Position numbers and translations under genes: made by a program. The notes under the pieces were generated by a model. It did not search any database, was not told the origin of the DNA, and was given only the letters and a program-made list of their open reading frames with translations. From the NCBI GenBank assembly GCA_038228695.1, contig JBBRPA010000012.1, positions 7,903 through 71,902 on the forward strand: 64,000 nucleotides of DNA. Direction: 5' to 3'. Source of the stretch: DASVRZ01 sp038228695 (GTDB lineage Bacteria; Verrucomicrobiota; Verrucomicrobiia; Chthoniobacterales; DASVRZ01). Positions 36,336-44,091 of the stretch are shown here, in pieces. How positions within the stretch are numbered: the first letter of the stretch is position 1; the number at the start of each line of letters is the position of its first letter.

Positions 36336-37256
36336 ATGCCGCCGGCCCCCGTCAAAACCGCGCTGAAACCACGCGACCGCCGCCTCGAAACGGCGTTTTT
36401 CGACTATCTCGACGTCGAGCGCAACGCCTCGCCGCGCACGCTCACCGCCTACCGTCAGGCGCTCGAAAAATTTCACGACCAACCCGAGTTTAAGGGATGG
36501 GACACGGTTGACGCGGCATTTTTTCGCCAAGTTTTGTTTGGCATGATGAAGGCGGACGTCGCGCGGTCCTACATCCGCCTGCAATTTGCCGCCTGCCGAA
36601 GTTTTTATCGGTTTCTGATGGAGCGTCACGGATTTGCAGCCAGCCCGATCAAAGAGATCCAGCTTCCCAAAACTGGTCGGCGCCTGCCCGTGGTCCTAAC
36701 CATTGCCCAAATCGAGGAACTTTTCGCCCTGCCTTTGCAACTGCCTCTCACGCGCCAAGCACCCGCTTGGATGCCACAGCGCGATTGCGCCATCCTCGAG
36801 CTTTTCTACAGCAGCGGTTTGCGCCTTTCCGAACTTGCTGGACTCAACGTCGCCGATCTCGATCCCTACTCCGAGTCCGTGCGGGTAATAGGCAAGGGCA
36901 GCAAGGAACGCATCTGTCCCGTGGGAGGAACGGCGCTCACTTGCATTTCGAAATACCAAAGTGTGGCCAATGTCCGCAGCGGGCCCTTGTTCATTAATAA
37001 GCAGCGACGCCGCATGCACATCCGCTCCATCTGGCTCCTGCTCCGCAAATACGTCGCCGCCTCGAATATTCCGCTAAAAATCAGCCCGCATAAACTTCGC
37101 CACAGTTTTGCCACCCATTTGCTCGATGCCGGAGCCGATCTCCGCAGCGTGCAAAGTCTTCTCGGTCACGCCAGCCTTTCCACGACGCAAATCTATACTC
37201 ACGTGACCACGGAACGAATCAAAAAAGTTTACGACTCCGCCCATCCCCGGGCCTGA
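36336..37256 (+). CDS. xerC: Tyrosine recombinase XerC/XerD
   Basis: A 306-aa tyrosine recombinase with an N-terminal SAM-like domain and the full catalytic set: Arg in SSGLRLSELAG, Lys in GKGSKER, HKLRHSFATH (His and Arg), His in LLGHASLSTTQ and the nucleophile Tyr in IYTHV. The size fits chromosome-dimer-resolving XerC/XerD rather than phage integrases, and no mobile element surrounds it. No dif site was recognised. Confidence 0.87.
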   Translation: MPPAPVKTALKPRDRRLETAFFDYLDVERNASPRTLTAYRQALEKFHDQPEFKGWDTVDAAFFRQVLFGMMKADVARSYIRLQFAACRSFYRFLMERHGFAASPIKEIQLPKTGRRLPVVLTIAQIEELFALPLQLPLTRQAPAWMPQRDCAILELFYSSGLRLSELAGLNVADLDPYSESVRVIGKGSKERICPVGGTALTCISKYQSVANVRSGPLFINKQRRRMHIRSIWLLLRKYVAASNIPLKISPHKLRHSFATHLLDAGADLRSVQSLLGHASLSTTQIYTHVTTERIKKVYDSAHPRA

Positions 37257-37312
37257 AAAGTATTTTGTGATTCACTGAAACATCGAGCCGTAAAGTCCGT
37301 ATTAGAGGATGA

Positions 37313-37456
37313 ATGGCGGGAGTTTTTTTATTTTTCCGAGGGGTTTTTTCAGATCTTCTGCAGGCATTTGTGGGAACCCCGGGTTGGCCCCTCATTGCAT
37401 TGGTAGGAATTGGCGTCCTTCTAGCTGCAGCATCGGTGCGGGGGAGCAAAAAATGA
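37313..37456 (+). CDS. Very small single-pass membrane protein
   Basis: A 47-codon frame (MAGVFLFFRGVFSDLL...GTPGWPLIALVGIGVLLAAASVRGSKK). One predicted membrane helix (PLIALVGIGVLLAAASV) is followed by a basic end. A GAGG lies four bases before the ATG. The stop overlaps the start of the next small gene (ATGA). I know no family. The Shine-Dalgarno, the helix and the overlap chain support a real gene. Confidence 0.6.
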   Translation: MAGVFLFFRGVFSDLLQAFVGTPGWPLIALVGIGVLLAAASVRGSKK

Positions 37457-37617
37457 GCGAGCCACACGAATATCCCGGTCTGGAGAAAGTTCCGGCTCCG
37501 ATCCCGCTCAAACCGCGAAAAATGGCCCTCCGATCCCATTTCATAGCAACCAATCCGTCCGGAAAAGCACTTCAAAAAATACGCAAATCCCCATTTCAAA
37601 AAAAACAACTTCCATGA
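37453..37617 (+). CDS. Small basic Pro-rich protein, unknown
   Basis: A 54-codon frame (MSEPHEYPGLEKVPAPIPLKPRK...) preceded by a strong gggggag Shine-Dalgarno. The product is Pro- and Lys-rich, with no membrane helix or signal. It overlaps both neighbours by four bases (ATGA at each end). The frame is open further upstream, but that part lacks a ribosome site and covers the smaller gene. Confidence 0.6.
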   Translation: MSEPHEYPGLEKVPAPIPLKPRKMALRSHFIATNPSGKALQKIRKSPFQKKQLP

Positions 37618-37955
37618 AAGAAATCTACGAAGCGCTATTAAGAATGCAGTCTGCCCAAGAGGCTGAGGCCGGTCCTTTTTTTGCCGAAATGTGCAATCCA
37701 GAAGCTTGGCGGGAACTCCTTCGCCACATTATCGCCAACGACGACGACGATTTCGTCGCGCAAATGACCGAGGCAGCCGCCCTGGCGATCTGGGCACTAA
37801 AAACCGCCCGCGAGTCAGAGGAGTTGGACGCCGCCCTCGAAAACGCCTTCGCGGTCGAACCGGACTCAACCTTGGCCCCCGAGCCTGAACCCTCTCGGTT
37901 CGGTCCGATTGATCAGGCTATTCGGCTCTCGCGCAGCCGTCGGCTTTACGAATAG
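37614..37955 (+). CDS. Small acidic helical protein, unknown
   Basis: A 113-aa protein (MKEIYEALLRMQSAQEAEAGPFFAEMCNPEAWRELL...) predicted to be helical and acidic with a polar C-terminus. No family recognised and no signal peptide. Third in a chain of three four-base overlaps after xerC. The cupredoxin-like gene follows 72 bases later. Confidence 0.65.
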   Translation: MKEIYEALLRMQSAQEAEAGPFFAEMCNPEAWRELLRHIIANDDDDFVAQMTEAAALAIWALKTARESEELDAALENAFAVEPDSTLAPEPEPSRFGPIDQAIRLSRSRRLYE

Positions 37956-38027
37956 GCCAGTTCATTGCGGAACGGCATCCGCCGGGCAATTTGCGGCCCC
38001 GTCCCTCTCGTGGAATCGTGCTCACGC

Positions 38028-38738
38028 ATGAAACGTCTCCTCGCTGCCGTATTCTTCCTCAACCTCCATCCTCTCGCCGTTCAAGCGAACATCACGGGCC
38101 GCGTCACCCTCGTCGGCGAACCGCTTTATCCCGACGCGGTCATTCAGGGAGTAACCGACAAACACTGCCAGACCCATGGCGAAATCAAAACCGAGGATTG
38201 GAAAATCTCTACCGATCGCGGTCTCGGCGATGTGGTGGTGTCGATCGAAAATCCGCCGCCTTCCACTGCGAGCACGCCGGGGAAAATCACGATTACGCAG
38301 GAGGGATGCCGCTACCTTCCGCACGTTTCCGCGCTCCAAGCCGGCGGCTCCGCCGTGATCACCAACGGCGACGACACACTCCATAACGTCCGAGGCATCG
38401 TCTATCTCGGTCGAGGAAAAGCCAGCCAGCCGATCTTTAACACCGGGCAGCCGATCAAAGGCATGGCGACCACCCAATCGTTTCCCAAGGCGGGTATCTT
38501 CCGCCTCAACTGCGACGTACACCCCTGGATGGAATCGTGGATTCTCGTCTTCGCCCACCCGTGGTTTGCGGTCAGCGATGCCGACGGAAAATTCTCCCTG
38601 CCAGCCGGATTGCCGGACGGCGAATACACCCTCCAGGCTTGGCATAATCGTTTCAAAAATCCGCTCACGCAGAAATTCACGGTGACTGGTGGAAACGCGG
38701 AGGCTAACCTCACTTTCGACGCTAACTTGGCTCAGTAA
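38028..38738 (+). CDS. Exported cupredoxin-like protein with carboxypeptidase-regulatory-like domain
   Basis: A 236-aa exported protein; ATG 38028 gives the signal MKRLLAAVFFLNLHPLAVQA. All type-1 copper ligands are visible: His119 in GDDTLHN, then Cys162, His165 and Met168 in CDVHPWM. The last 60 residues (FAVSDADGKFSLPAGLPDGEYTLQAWH) look like a carboxypeptidase-regulatory beta-sandwich. Similar proteins are often labelled methylamine-utilisation-like or plastocyanin-like. A periplasmic copper or electron-transfer role is inferred. Confidence 0.75.
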   Translation: MKRLLAAVFFLNLHPLAVQANITGRVTLVGEPLYPDAVIQGVTDKHCQTHGEIKTEDWKISTDRGLGDVVVSIENPPPSTASTPGKITITQEGCRYLPHVSALQAGGSAVITNGDDTLHNVRGIVYLGRGKASQPIFNTGQPIKGMATTQSFPKAGIFRLNCDVHPWMESWILVFAHPWFAVSDADGKFSLPAGLPDGEYTLQAWHNRFKNPLTQKFTVTGGNAEANLTFDANLAQ

Positions 38739-38761
38739 GCCGTTGACCTTAAGGCAATGGT

Positions 38762-41026
38762 TTAAAGCAGCGGTTTAATCAGCCAGCCTGCGGGCGGAAT
38801 ATCGCCGACTTCCACCGGCGTCTTCGATCCGGGGACGATGACTTTCACCGCCTTCATGGTTTCGCTGGCGTGCAGATTGACTAACATCAGCGACCGATTT
38901 TTATCTCCGCGCAAAAACCCAAACAGCCAATGCCCGCTGGCTGTTTCACCACCGATTCGACCATAATCGCGATTCTCCTTATTCAACTCATTCAAGCAGA
39001 CCAGCGGACCGTCCGTAAACGGAGGCTTGCTCACGTCCGCTAGAAGCGCCGCATATTTGTCCCGTAACGTTTTTTCGTCCGCGCTCAGTTTGTTAGTCAG
39101 CCAGCCGGTTAGCGAAGGCAGCGACCAATAATCAAAAATCGAACTCCGTCCGTCATCGCCTCCGAATCCTTCCACGCCCTCCGCCTTTTCGCCGTATTCC
39201 TGACCGCAATAAATCATCACTGGACCGCGACTAACTCCGAATAAAATAGCTGAAACCGCCGGGCCGATTTTTGACCCGACGTTGCCCCAGTTATTTTTTG
39301 ACGCCAGTCTCACCTCGTCGTGATTTTCCGCATAGCGCAGGCTGTTTTGGAAGAGCCAGTCTCCGGGAAGCTGCAAATCGTTGGCCCATTTTCCCTCGTC
39401 GTAAATTCCCTTTAACGTCTTATAACTCGGGTCGTCATAGACCGCGTTAAAACCCGCGTCGAGCAGATCGATCATCACGTTTCCAAATCCGGCGAGAAAT
39501 GGGTCCGCTGCTGGAACCTTTGCTGGGTCGTTGTTATAAGCCTCGGCCATGAACCAGACGTTTGCTTGCCGTTCGCGTGCCCGGTGAATCGCCCATTTCC
39601 AAAACTCCGGCGGAATCATGTGCGACATGTCGCAGCGGAATCCGTCCACGCCCATTTCCTGCCAGTAGGCGAGAATGGCATCCATTTTCAGCCACGTGTC
39701 GGGCACTTTTTCAGCAGGTGATTCCGCAGACGGGTAACGGCGCTCCTTGGTTAGGAATTGATAGCCGTAATTCAGCTTGATCGTCTCATACCAATCGTTG
39801 CGGCCCGGGGTGAACGTAGCGGAGTTGTTGCCGGTCACTCTTGCAAAATCTTTCTCCCCATCAAATAACCCGTCGCGCCCGTCGCCCGGCTCGGTCGGCA
39901 ATCGTAACGGCAGCTGGCCGAGATCGCTTTGCAGGTAGAAAAAATTGTTCGCCGGATTGAAAAAATGACTGTGGTCGTCGTCCCTACCAAAAGCTAGCTC
40001 CGGCCTGATGTCCGACCCGTAACTCCGCGCCACATGGTTCGGCACAAAATCAATCATCGCCCGCATTCCTTTTGCGTGAATCCGATCTAACAACGCGCGA
40101 AACTCCGCCAAACGGTTCGCTGGTTCATCGGCGTAATCCGGACAAACATCGAAGTAATCCTTGATCGCATAAGGGCTGCCCGCGATTCCTTTGAGCAAAT
40201 CTGGATCATCCGCCGGTTGCCCGATCGAAGCGTAATCTGTCCCGGTCGCCTGTTGCAGCACGCCGGTCAACCACAGGTCGGTGATGCCCATCGCGTTGAG
40301 CGAATCGAGCGCGGTATCGTTGATGCCACTGAATTTGCCCACGCCGTTTTCAGCCAGCGTGCCGTTCGTTTTTCGCGTCTCGTTCGTGTTCGAAAAGTGC
40401 CTTACAAAAAGCTGATAAATCACTGGGCGCTTCGCAGTATTCAGCCGATTCCGGTGAGTGACCGTTCCGGTGACCAGATCGACCTCGTCGTAGCTCGCGA
40501 GGGCTTTGTCGCCCGTTCCTAGCGTGGCGCCCGGATCGTTCGCGGCGAGCAGTTCACCCCAGCCACCGGATGATTCGAGCGATTTTCGGTAGATCGCCAC
40601 CGCAGCGGTTTTGGCGCTGTTGGCTTCCGGGAGCAAAATGGAAATCGTTGTTTCGCGGCCAGCGGACGTTCGCGTGACCGTTGGGTCGGCCCCGGCCGCC
40701 TGCCATTTCCAATCGGCCCAATTTCGAGCGACGGTTTCCGCTTTTCCGAACGAAAGCAATCGCTGCGCTTGAAACGGCAGAAACATCGTGGACCCCTCAG
40801 AGCGCGCCCCGTAAGGCAGGATCGCCGAGCCAAACGGCCCTGGAGAAAAGGCCACCGCGAGAAACAACCGGTCCGACTCGTGGCTCGTTGCCGAATCCGA
40901 AAAAGTCAGTTGCAACGAACCGTTGCGAACCGAGGCAGCGGAGAGAGAGATGACATCCATGGCGCAGAGTGGTGAAACAATGAAAACAAAGCCGACAACG
41001 GAGAGCAAGTTTGGGAGAGAAAACAT
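38762..41026 (-). CDS. Secreted GH13-family alpha-amylase-like glycosidase
   Basis: A 754-aa exported glycosidase. Signal peptide (LLSVVGFVFIVSPLCA), then a beta-rich N-terminal domain of about 190 residues, then the GH13 barrel. It has conserved region I MIDFVPNHV, region II DGFRCDMSH (nucleophile Asp), region III WFMAEAYN (acid/base Glu) and region IV AENHDE (transition-state Asp). A C-terminal beta domain follows. The exact substrate (starch, maltodextrin or another alpha-glucan) cannot be fixed. Confidence 0.88.
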   Translation of the reverse strand: MFSLPNLLSVVGFVFIVSPLCAMDVISLSAASVRNGSLQLTFSDSATSHESDRLFLAVAFSPGPFGSAILPYGARSEGSTMFLPFQAQRLLSFGKAETVARNWADWKWQAAGADPTVTRTSAGRETTISILLPEANSAKTAAVAIYRKSLESSGGWGELLAANDPGATLGTGDKALASYDEVDLVTGTVTHRNRLNTAKRPVIYQLFVRHFSNTNETRKTNGTLAENGVGKFSGINDTALDSLNAMGITDLWLTGVLQQATGTDYASIGQPADDPDLLKGIAGSPYAIKDYFDVCPDYADEPANRLAEFRALLDRIHAKGMRAMIDFVPNHVARSYGSDIRPELAFGRDDDHSHFFNPANNFFYLQSDLGQLPLRLPTEPGDGRDGLFDGEKDFARVTGNNSATFTPGRNDWYETIKLNYGYQFLTKERRYPSAESPAEKVPDTWLKMDAILAYWQEMGVDGFRCDMSHMIPPEFWKWAIHRARERQANVWFMAEAYNNDPAKVPAADPFLAGFGNVMIDLLDAGFNAVYDDPSYKTLKGIYDEGKWANDLQLPGDWLFQNSLRYAENHDEVRLASKNNWGNVGSKIGPAVSAILFGVSRGPVMIYCGQEYGEKAEGVEGFGGDDGRSSIFDYWSLPSLTGWLTNKLSADEKTLRDKYAALLADVSKPPFTDGPLVCLNELNKENRDYGRIGGETASGHWLFGFLRGDKNRSLMLVNLHASETMKAVKVIVPGSKTPVEVGDIPPAGWLIKPLL

Positions 41027-41135
41027 AACATATAGTGTAGGGCGACCGGAGTGAAGTGTTCAAGGCAGACCGCCTCAGCCGGGGAGATGATTCGTGGAAT
41101 CGTTTGGAATTTCAAAATCAGGTTCGATCGTGTGG

Positions 41136-41200
41136 AGCGAAAACCGCTGAAACCAGACTGCGCCGGGTCCGACGTTTCACCTTGTGGAAAGAGCGGTTTT
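41136..41200 (+). promoter_or_regulatory. Possible switching structure in the ilvB leader
   Basis: aaaaccgct (41140-41148) pairs perfectly with agcggtttt (41192-41200); alternatively agcg (41136-41139) pairs with cgct (41145-41148). The two folds exclude each other. It lies 34 bases before ATG 41234. Confidence 0.3.
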
Positions 41201-41233
41201 GAGCTACAAGAAGGGCTCTCTTTTCAAAAATTT

Positions 41234-43045
41234 ATGAGCCAACCAACCACCGATATCATCCATTCCATCAGCGCCGCCGCCGAGCGGGGCGAAGTCATGA
41301 ACGGCGCGGAGATCCTCGTCGCCTGCATGGAACGCGAAGGGGTGGATACCATTTTTGCCTATCCAGGCGGGGCCTCAATGCCGATTCACCAAGCGCTCAC
41401 GAAATCGACCAAAATCCGCACGCTTCTACCCCGGCACGAGCAGGGTGGCGTCTTTGCGGCAGGCGGCTACGCTCGGGCGACTGGCCGCGCCGGAGTTTGC
41501 ATGGCGACCTCGGGACCGGGTGCGACGAATCTGGTCACCGGCATTGCCGATGCCTTTATGGACTCGATTCCGCTCGTCGCGATCACGGGTCAAGTGCCGC
41601 AGGCAATGATCGGGCGGGGAGCCTTTCAGGAGACGGACGTTTTCGGAATGACGCTGCCGATCGTGAAACATAATTACCTCGTTTGGGACGTGAACGAGAT
41701 TCCGCGCATCGTGAAAGAGGCTTTCTACATTGCCCAGTCGGGCCGGCCAGGTCCGGTGCTGATCGATGTTCCGAAAAACATCCAGAACGCTCGCACCCAG
41801 CCGATTTTCCCAGTGAACATCGACCTGCGCGGCTACCAGCCTACGCCCAAAGCCGACGACGTCGCACTCAACGAGGTCATTGGCATGATTGCCGCCGCGA
41901 AACACCCGATGATTTATTGCGGTGGAGGCATCATTTCCGGCGAGGCATCGGCTGAGTTGCTCGAGTTCGTCGAGCGCTCCCAAATCCCCGTGGCGACCAC
42001 GCTCATGGGCATCGGCGGATTCCCAGAAACGCACGAACTTTCCCTGAAATGGCTCGGTATGCACGGCACGGTTTACGCCAACAACGCCGTCAACGAGGCC
42101 GACCTGCTCCTCGCCATCGGCGTCCGTTTTGACGATCGCGTGACGGGCAAAATCGAGACCTTCGCGGAGCACGGAACGATCGTCCACATCGACATCGACA
42201 ACTCGGAGATCAACAAAAACAAAGTCGTCCGTCTCCCCATCCTCAGCGACGTGAAATATGCGCTGACTCGCCTGAACGAGCTTCTCGAAAAAAGTGGCCG
42301 CAAACGCGTGAAGAAAAACTTCACCACCTTCCCCGACTGGTATGTGCAGATCGACACCTGGCGGAAAGATTTCCCGTTCTGTTTCAAGGACACCGAGGAA
42401 GTCATCCAGCCACAATACCCGATCAAACTCCTCTGCGAGATGACCAAGGGCGAAGCAATCATCACCACCGGCGTCGGTCAGCATCAAATGTGGGCCGCGC
42501 AACATTACGATTTCGCGGAACCCCGCACGCTCATTACCTCTGCGGGCCTTGGCACCATGGGCTTCGGTCTGCCCGCCGCGATCGGCGCGAAAGTCGCCTT
42601 CCCCGATAAAGAAGTCGTCGATATCGACGGCGATGGTTCGTTCCTCATGAACGTGCAGGAACTCGCCCTCGCGCACATCGAAAAAATCGCCGCCAAAGTC
42701 ATCATTCTAAACAACCAATACCTCGGCATGGTCGTGCAATGGGAGGATCGTTTCTACAAAAGCAATCGCGGTCACACCTTCCTTGGCGACCCGACTGACC
42801 TCGAACGCATTTACCCAGATTACCCAACGATGTGCGCAGGCTTTGGCGTCACTTGCGAGCGGGTCATTCACAAAAAAGACCTCCGCGCCGCGATCCAGCG
42901 GATGCTCGATTCCAAAGAATGCTATGTCCTCGACGTGATGGTGCCTTATACCGAGCACGTGCTGCCGATGATCCCATCGGGCGGTTCCTACAAGGACATC
43001 ATCACCGAAGGCCGCGATACCCTGAAGGCTGGCTCCGGACTGTAA
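41234..43045 (+). CDS. ilvB: Acetolactate synthase large subunit
   Basis: Thiamine-diphosphate enzyme of branched-chain amino acid synthesis, 603 aa from ATG 41234 (MSQPTTDIIHSIS); the frame is open to 41051 but that part is non-conserved leader. The catalytic Glu is in LLPRHEQGGVFAAGGYARATG, and the ThDP/Mg site is GDGSFLMNVQELA...NNQYLGMV. The regulatory small subunit gene ilvN, usually next, is absent; a duplicated ABC-transporter fragment follows instead. Confidence 0.93.
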   Translation: MSQPTTDIIHSISAAAERGEVMNGAEILVACMEREGVDTIFAYPGGASMPIHQALTKSTKIRTLLPRHEQGGVFAAGGYARATGRAGVCMATSGPGATNLVTGIADAFMDSIPLVAITGQVPQAMIGRGAFQETDVFGMTLPIVKHNYLVWDVNEIPRIVKEAFYIAQSGRPGPVLIDVPKNIQNARTQPIFPVNIDLRGYQPTPKADDVALNEVIGMIAAAKHPMIYCGGGIISGEASAELLEFVERSQIPVATTLMGIGGFPETHELSLKWLGMHGTVYANNAVNEADLLLAIGVRFDDRVTGKIETFAEHGTIVHIDIDNSEINKNKVVRLPILSDVKYALTRLNELLEKSGRKRVKKNFTTFPDWYVQIDTWRKDFPFCFKDTEEVIQPQYPIKLLCEMTKGEAIITTGVGQHQMWAAQHYDFAEPRTLITSAGLGTMGFGLPAAIGAKVAFPDKEVVDIDGDGSFLMNVQELALAHIEKIAAKVIILNNQYLGMVVQWEDRFYKSNRGHTFLGDPTDLERIYPDYPTMCAGFGVTCERVIHKKDLRAAIQRMLDSKECYVLDVMVPYTEHVLPMIPSGGSYKDIITEGRDTLKAGSGL

Positions 43046-43079
43046 GTTAGTGGACGCGCGACCGGCTAAAGTTCGATCC

Positions 43080-43253
43080 TCACGCGCTCATAAACTCGTC
43101 GTGCAAATGACGATACTCGCCGCCCAAGGTTAGCAATCCCTCGTGCGTGCCGCGCTCAATGATGCGGCCCTCGCTCATGACCAAAATAATGTCCGCTTTC
43201 CGAACCGTCGAAAGTCGATGGGCAATAACGAAACTAGTCCGCTTGTCAAAAAA
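43080..43253 (-). pseudogene. Duplicated 3' end of an ABC exporter gene
   Basis: It encodes only the H-loop region and C-terminus (FVIAHRLSTVRKADIILVMSEG... to a TGA stop). Bases 43088-43252 match 44100-44264 of the intact exporter gene with one mismatch in 165. There is no start codon context, so it is a remnant or a product of a recent duplication. It carries a different last two residues than the intact gene. Confidence 0.85.
43088..43252. repeat. 165-base direct repeat, copy 1
   Basis: Nearly identical to 44100-44264, same orientation. The two copies enclose 847 bases that hold an AT-richer membrane-protein gene. Confidence 0.9.
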
Positions 43254-43308
43254 TAGATCGTTCGAGTGATGGCACCGGTTGTAGGAAGCTTGAACTCAAA
43301 TAGGAACG

Positions 43309-43821
43309 TTATCGCCCGTGGCCACGCACGGCTTGTTCGCTGTTGAGTTCACGGTTGAGTTCATCGTCCGACAGATCGGTATCAGAAATCGGAATGATGA
43401 CCATTGGTTCCATGGCGAACTTGACTCCTTTCTCACATTCGGTTGGGAATGAGAACATCTTGAAAAGTTTCCCTGTCTTCCAACGGGTTGAGGCGCTGGG
43501 CATCTCGTTAAATCCGAGTTCCAGGTATCTCCCCCTGCTTGAGTTGCGAAACATCCTGAAAACTCTGGCACTCCGAATATTGGATCGCTCAAACTCAATT
43601 CCTTCAATAATGACCCGATGTGCGGTAATCTTGATTACTGGAACCTTGCGAAAGGCAGACAAAATCATGGCCACGCCAACAATAAAAAATAATCCCAATG
43701 GCACCCAAAAGCCTTTCGCGATCTTGTGCGTTGCTACGTAGCAAAAAATGGCAATCACGACGATGACGCAACCTGCACCTAGCGTGATTGGTAAACCTTT
43801 TTTACGATGCGCTGCTATCAT
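43309..43821 (-). CDS. Small two-helix membrane protein, unknown, foreign-looking
   Basis: A 170-aa protein from ATG 43821, which has AAGGA seven bases upstream; the frame continues to 43905. Two membrane helices (LGAGCVIVVIAIFCYVATHKI and FWVPLGLFFIVGVAMILSAF) are followed by a soluble beta-rich region resembling membrane PH-like proteins (VIKITAHRVIIEGIEFERSNI). Codon use and base content are visibly more AT-rich than its neighbours, and it lies between 165-base direct repeats. No family named. Confidence 0.65.
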   Translation of the reverse strand: MIAAHRKKGLPITLGAGCVIVVIAIFCYVATHKIAKGFWVPLGLFFIVGVAMILSAFRKVPVIKITAHRVIIEGIEFERSNIRSARVFRMFRNSSRGRYLELGFNEMPSASTRWKTGKLFKMFSFPTECEKGVKFAMEPMVIIPISDTDLSDDELNRELNSEQAVRGHGR

Positions 43822-44091
43822 TGGATCCTTTTTCTGAGCGGACACTATTAGTAAATTGCGTGTGACATTTTCCCTTAGCCGCCGCGCGTAGTTTAACCGG
43901 TGCAATTGCGGCAGGCTAGGCTGCTTTTCTGCAACTTTCCGTTCGTAGAGGAAGCGCCAAACAGAAAACGAGCGGTTTTGGCGGTTGGGATTCTAGGAGT
44001 CAGAGCAATAATCACAAACAAACACTCCCTTGGCTAGCCGACACAGATTGTCGAGGGTAAATAATTCTTCAGTGCGCTGCTTACATCCCGA

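Noticed and set aside
36336..37256. XerC-like gene as a mobile-element integrase
   Set aside because: Size and motifs fit chromosomal XerC/XerD; there are no flanking att-like repeats, tRNA gene or cargo genes.
41426..42676. 416-aa minus-strand frame opposite ilvB
   Set aside because: Long antisense frames are expected opposite GC-rich codons; the Asp/Val/His-rich sequence shows no domain and ilvB is certain.
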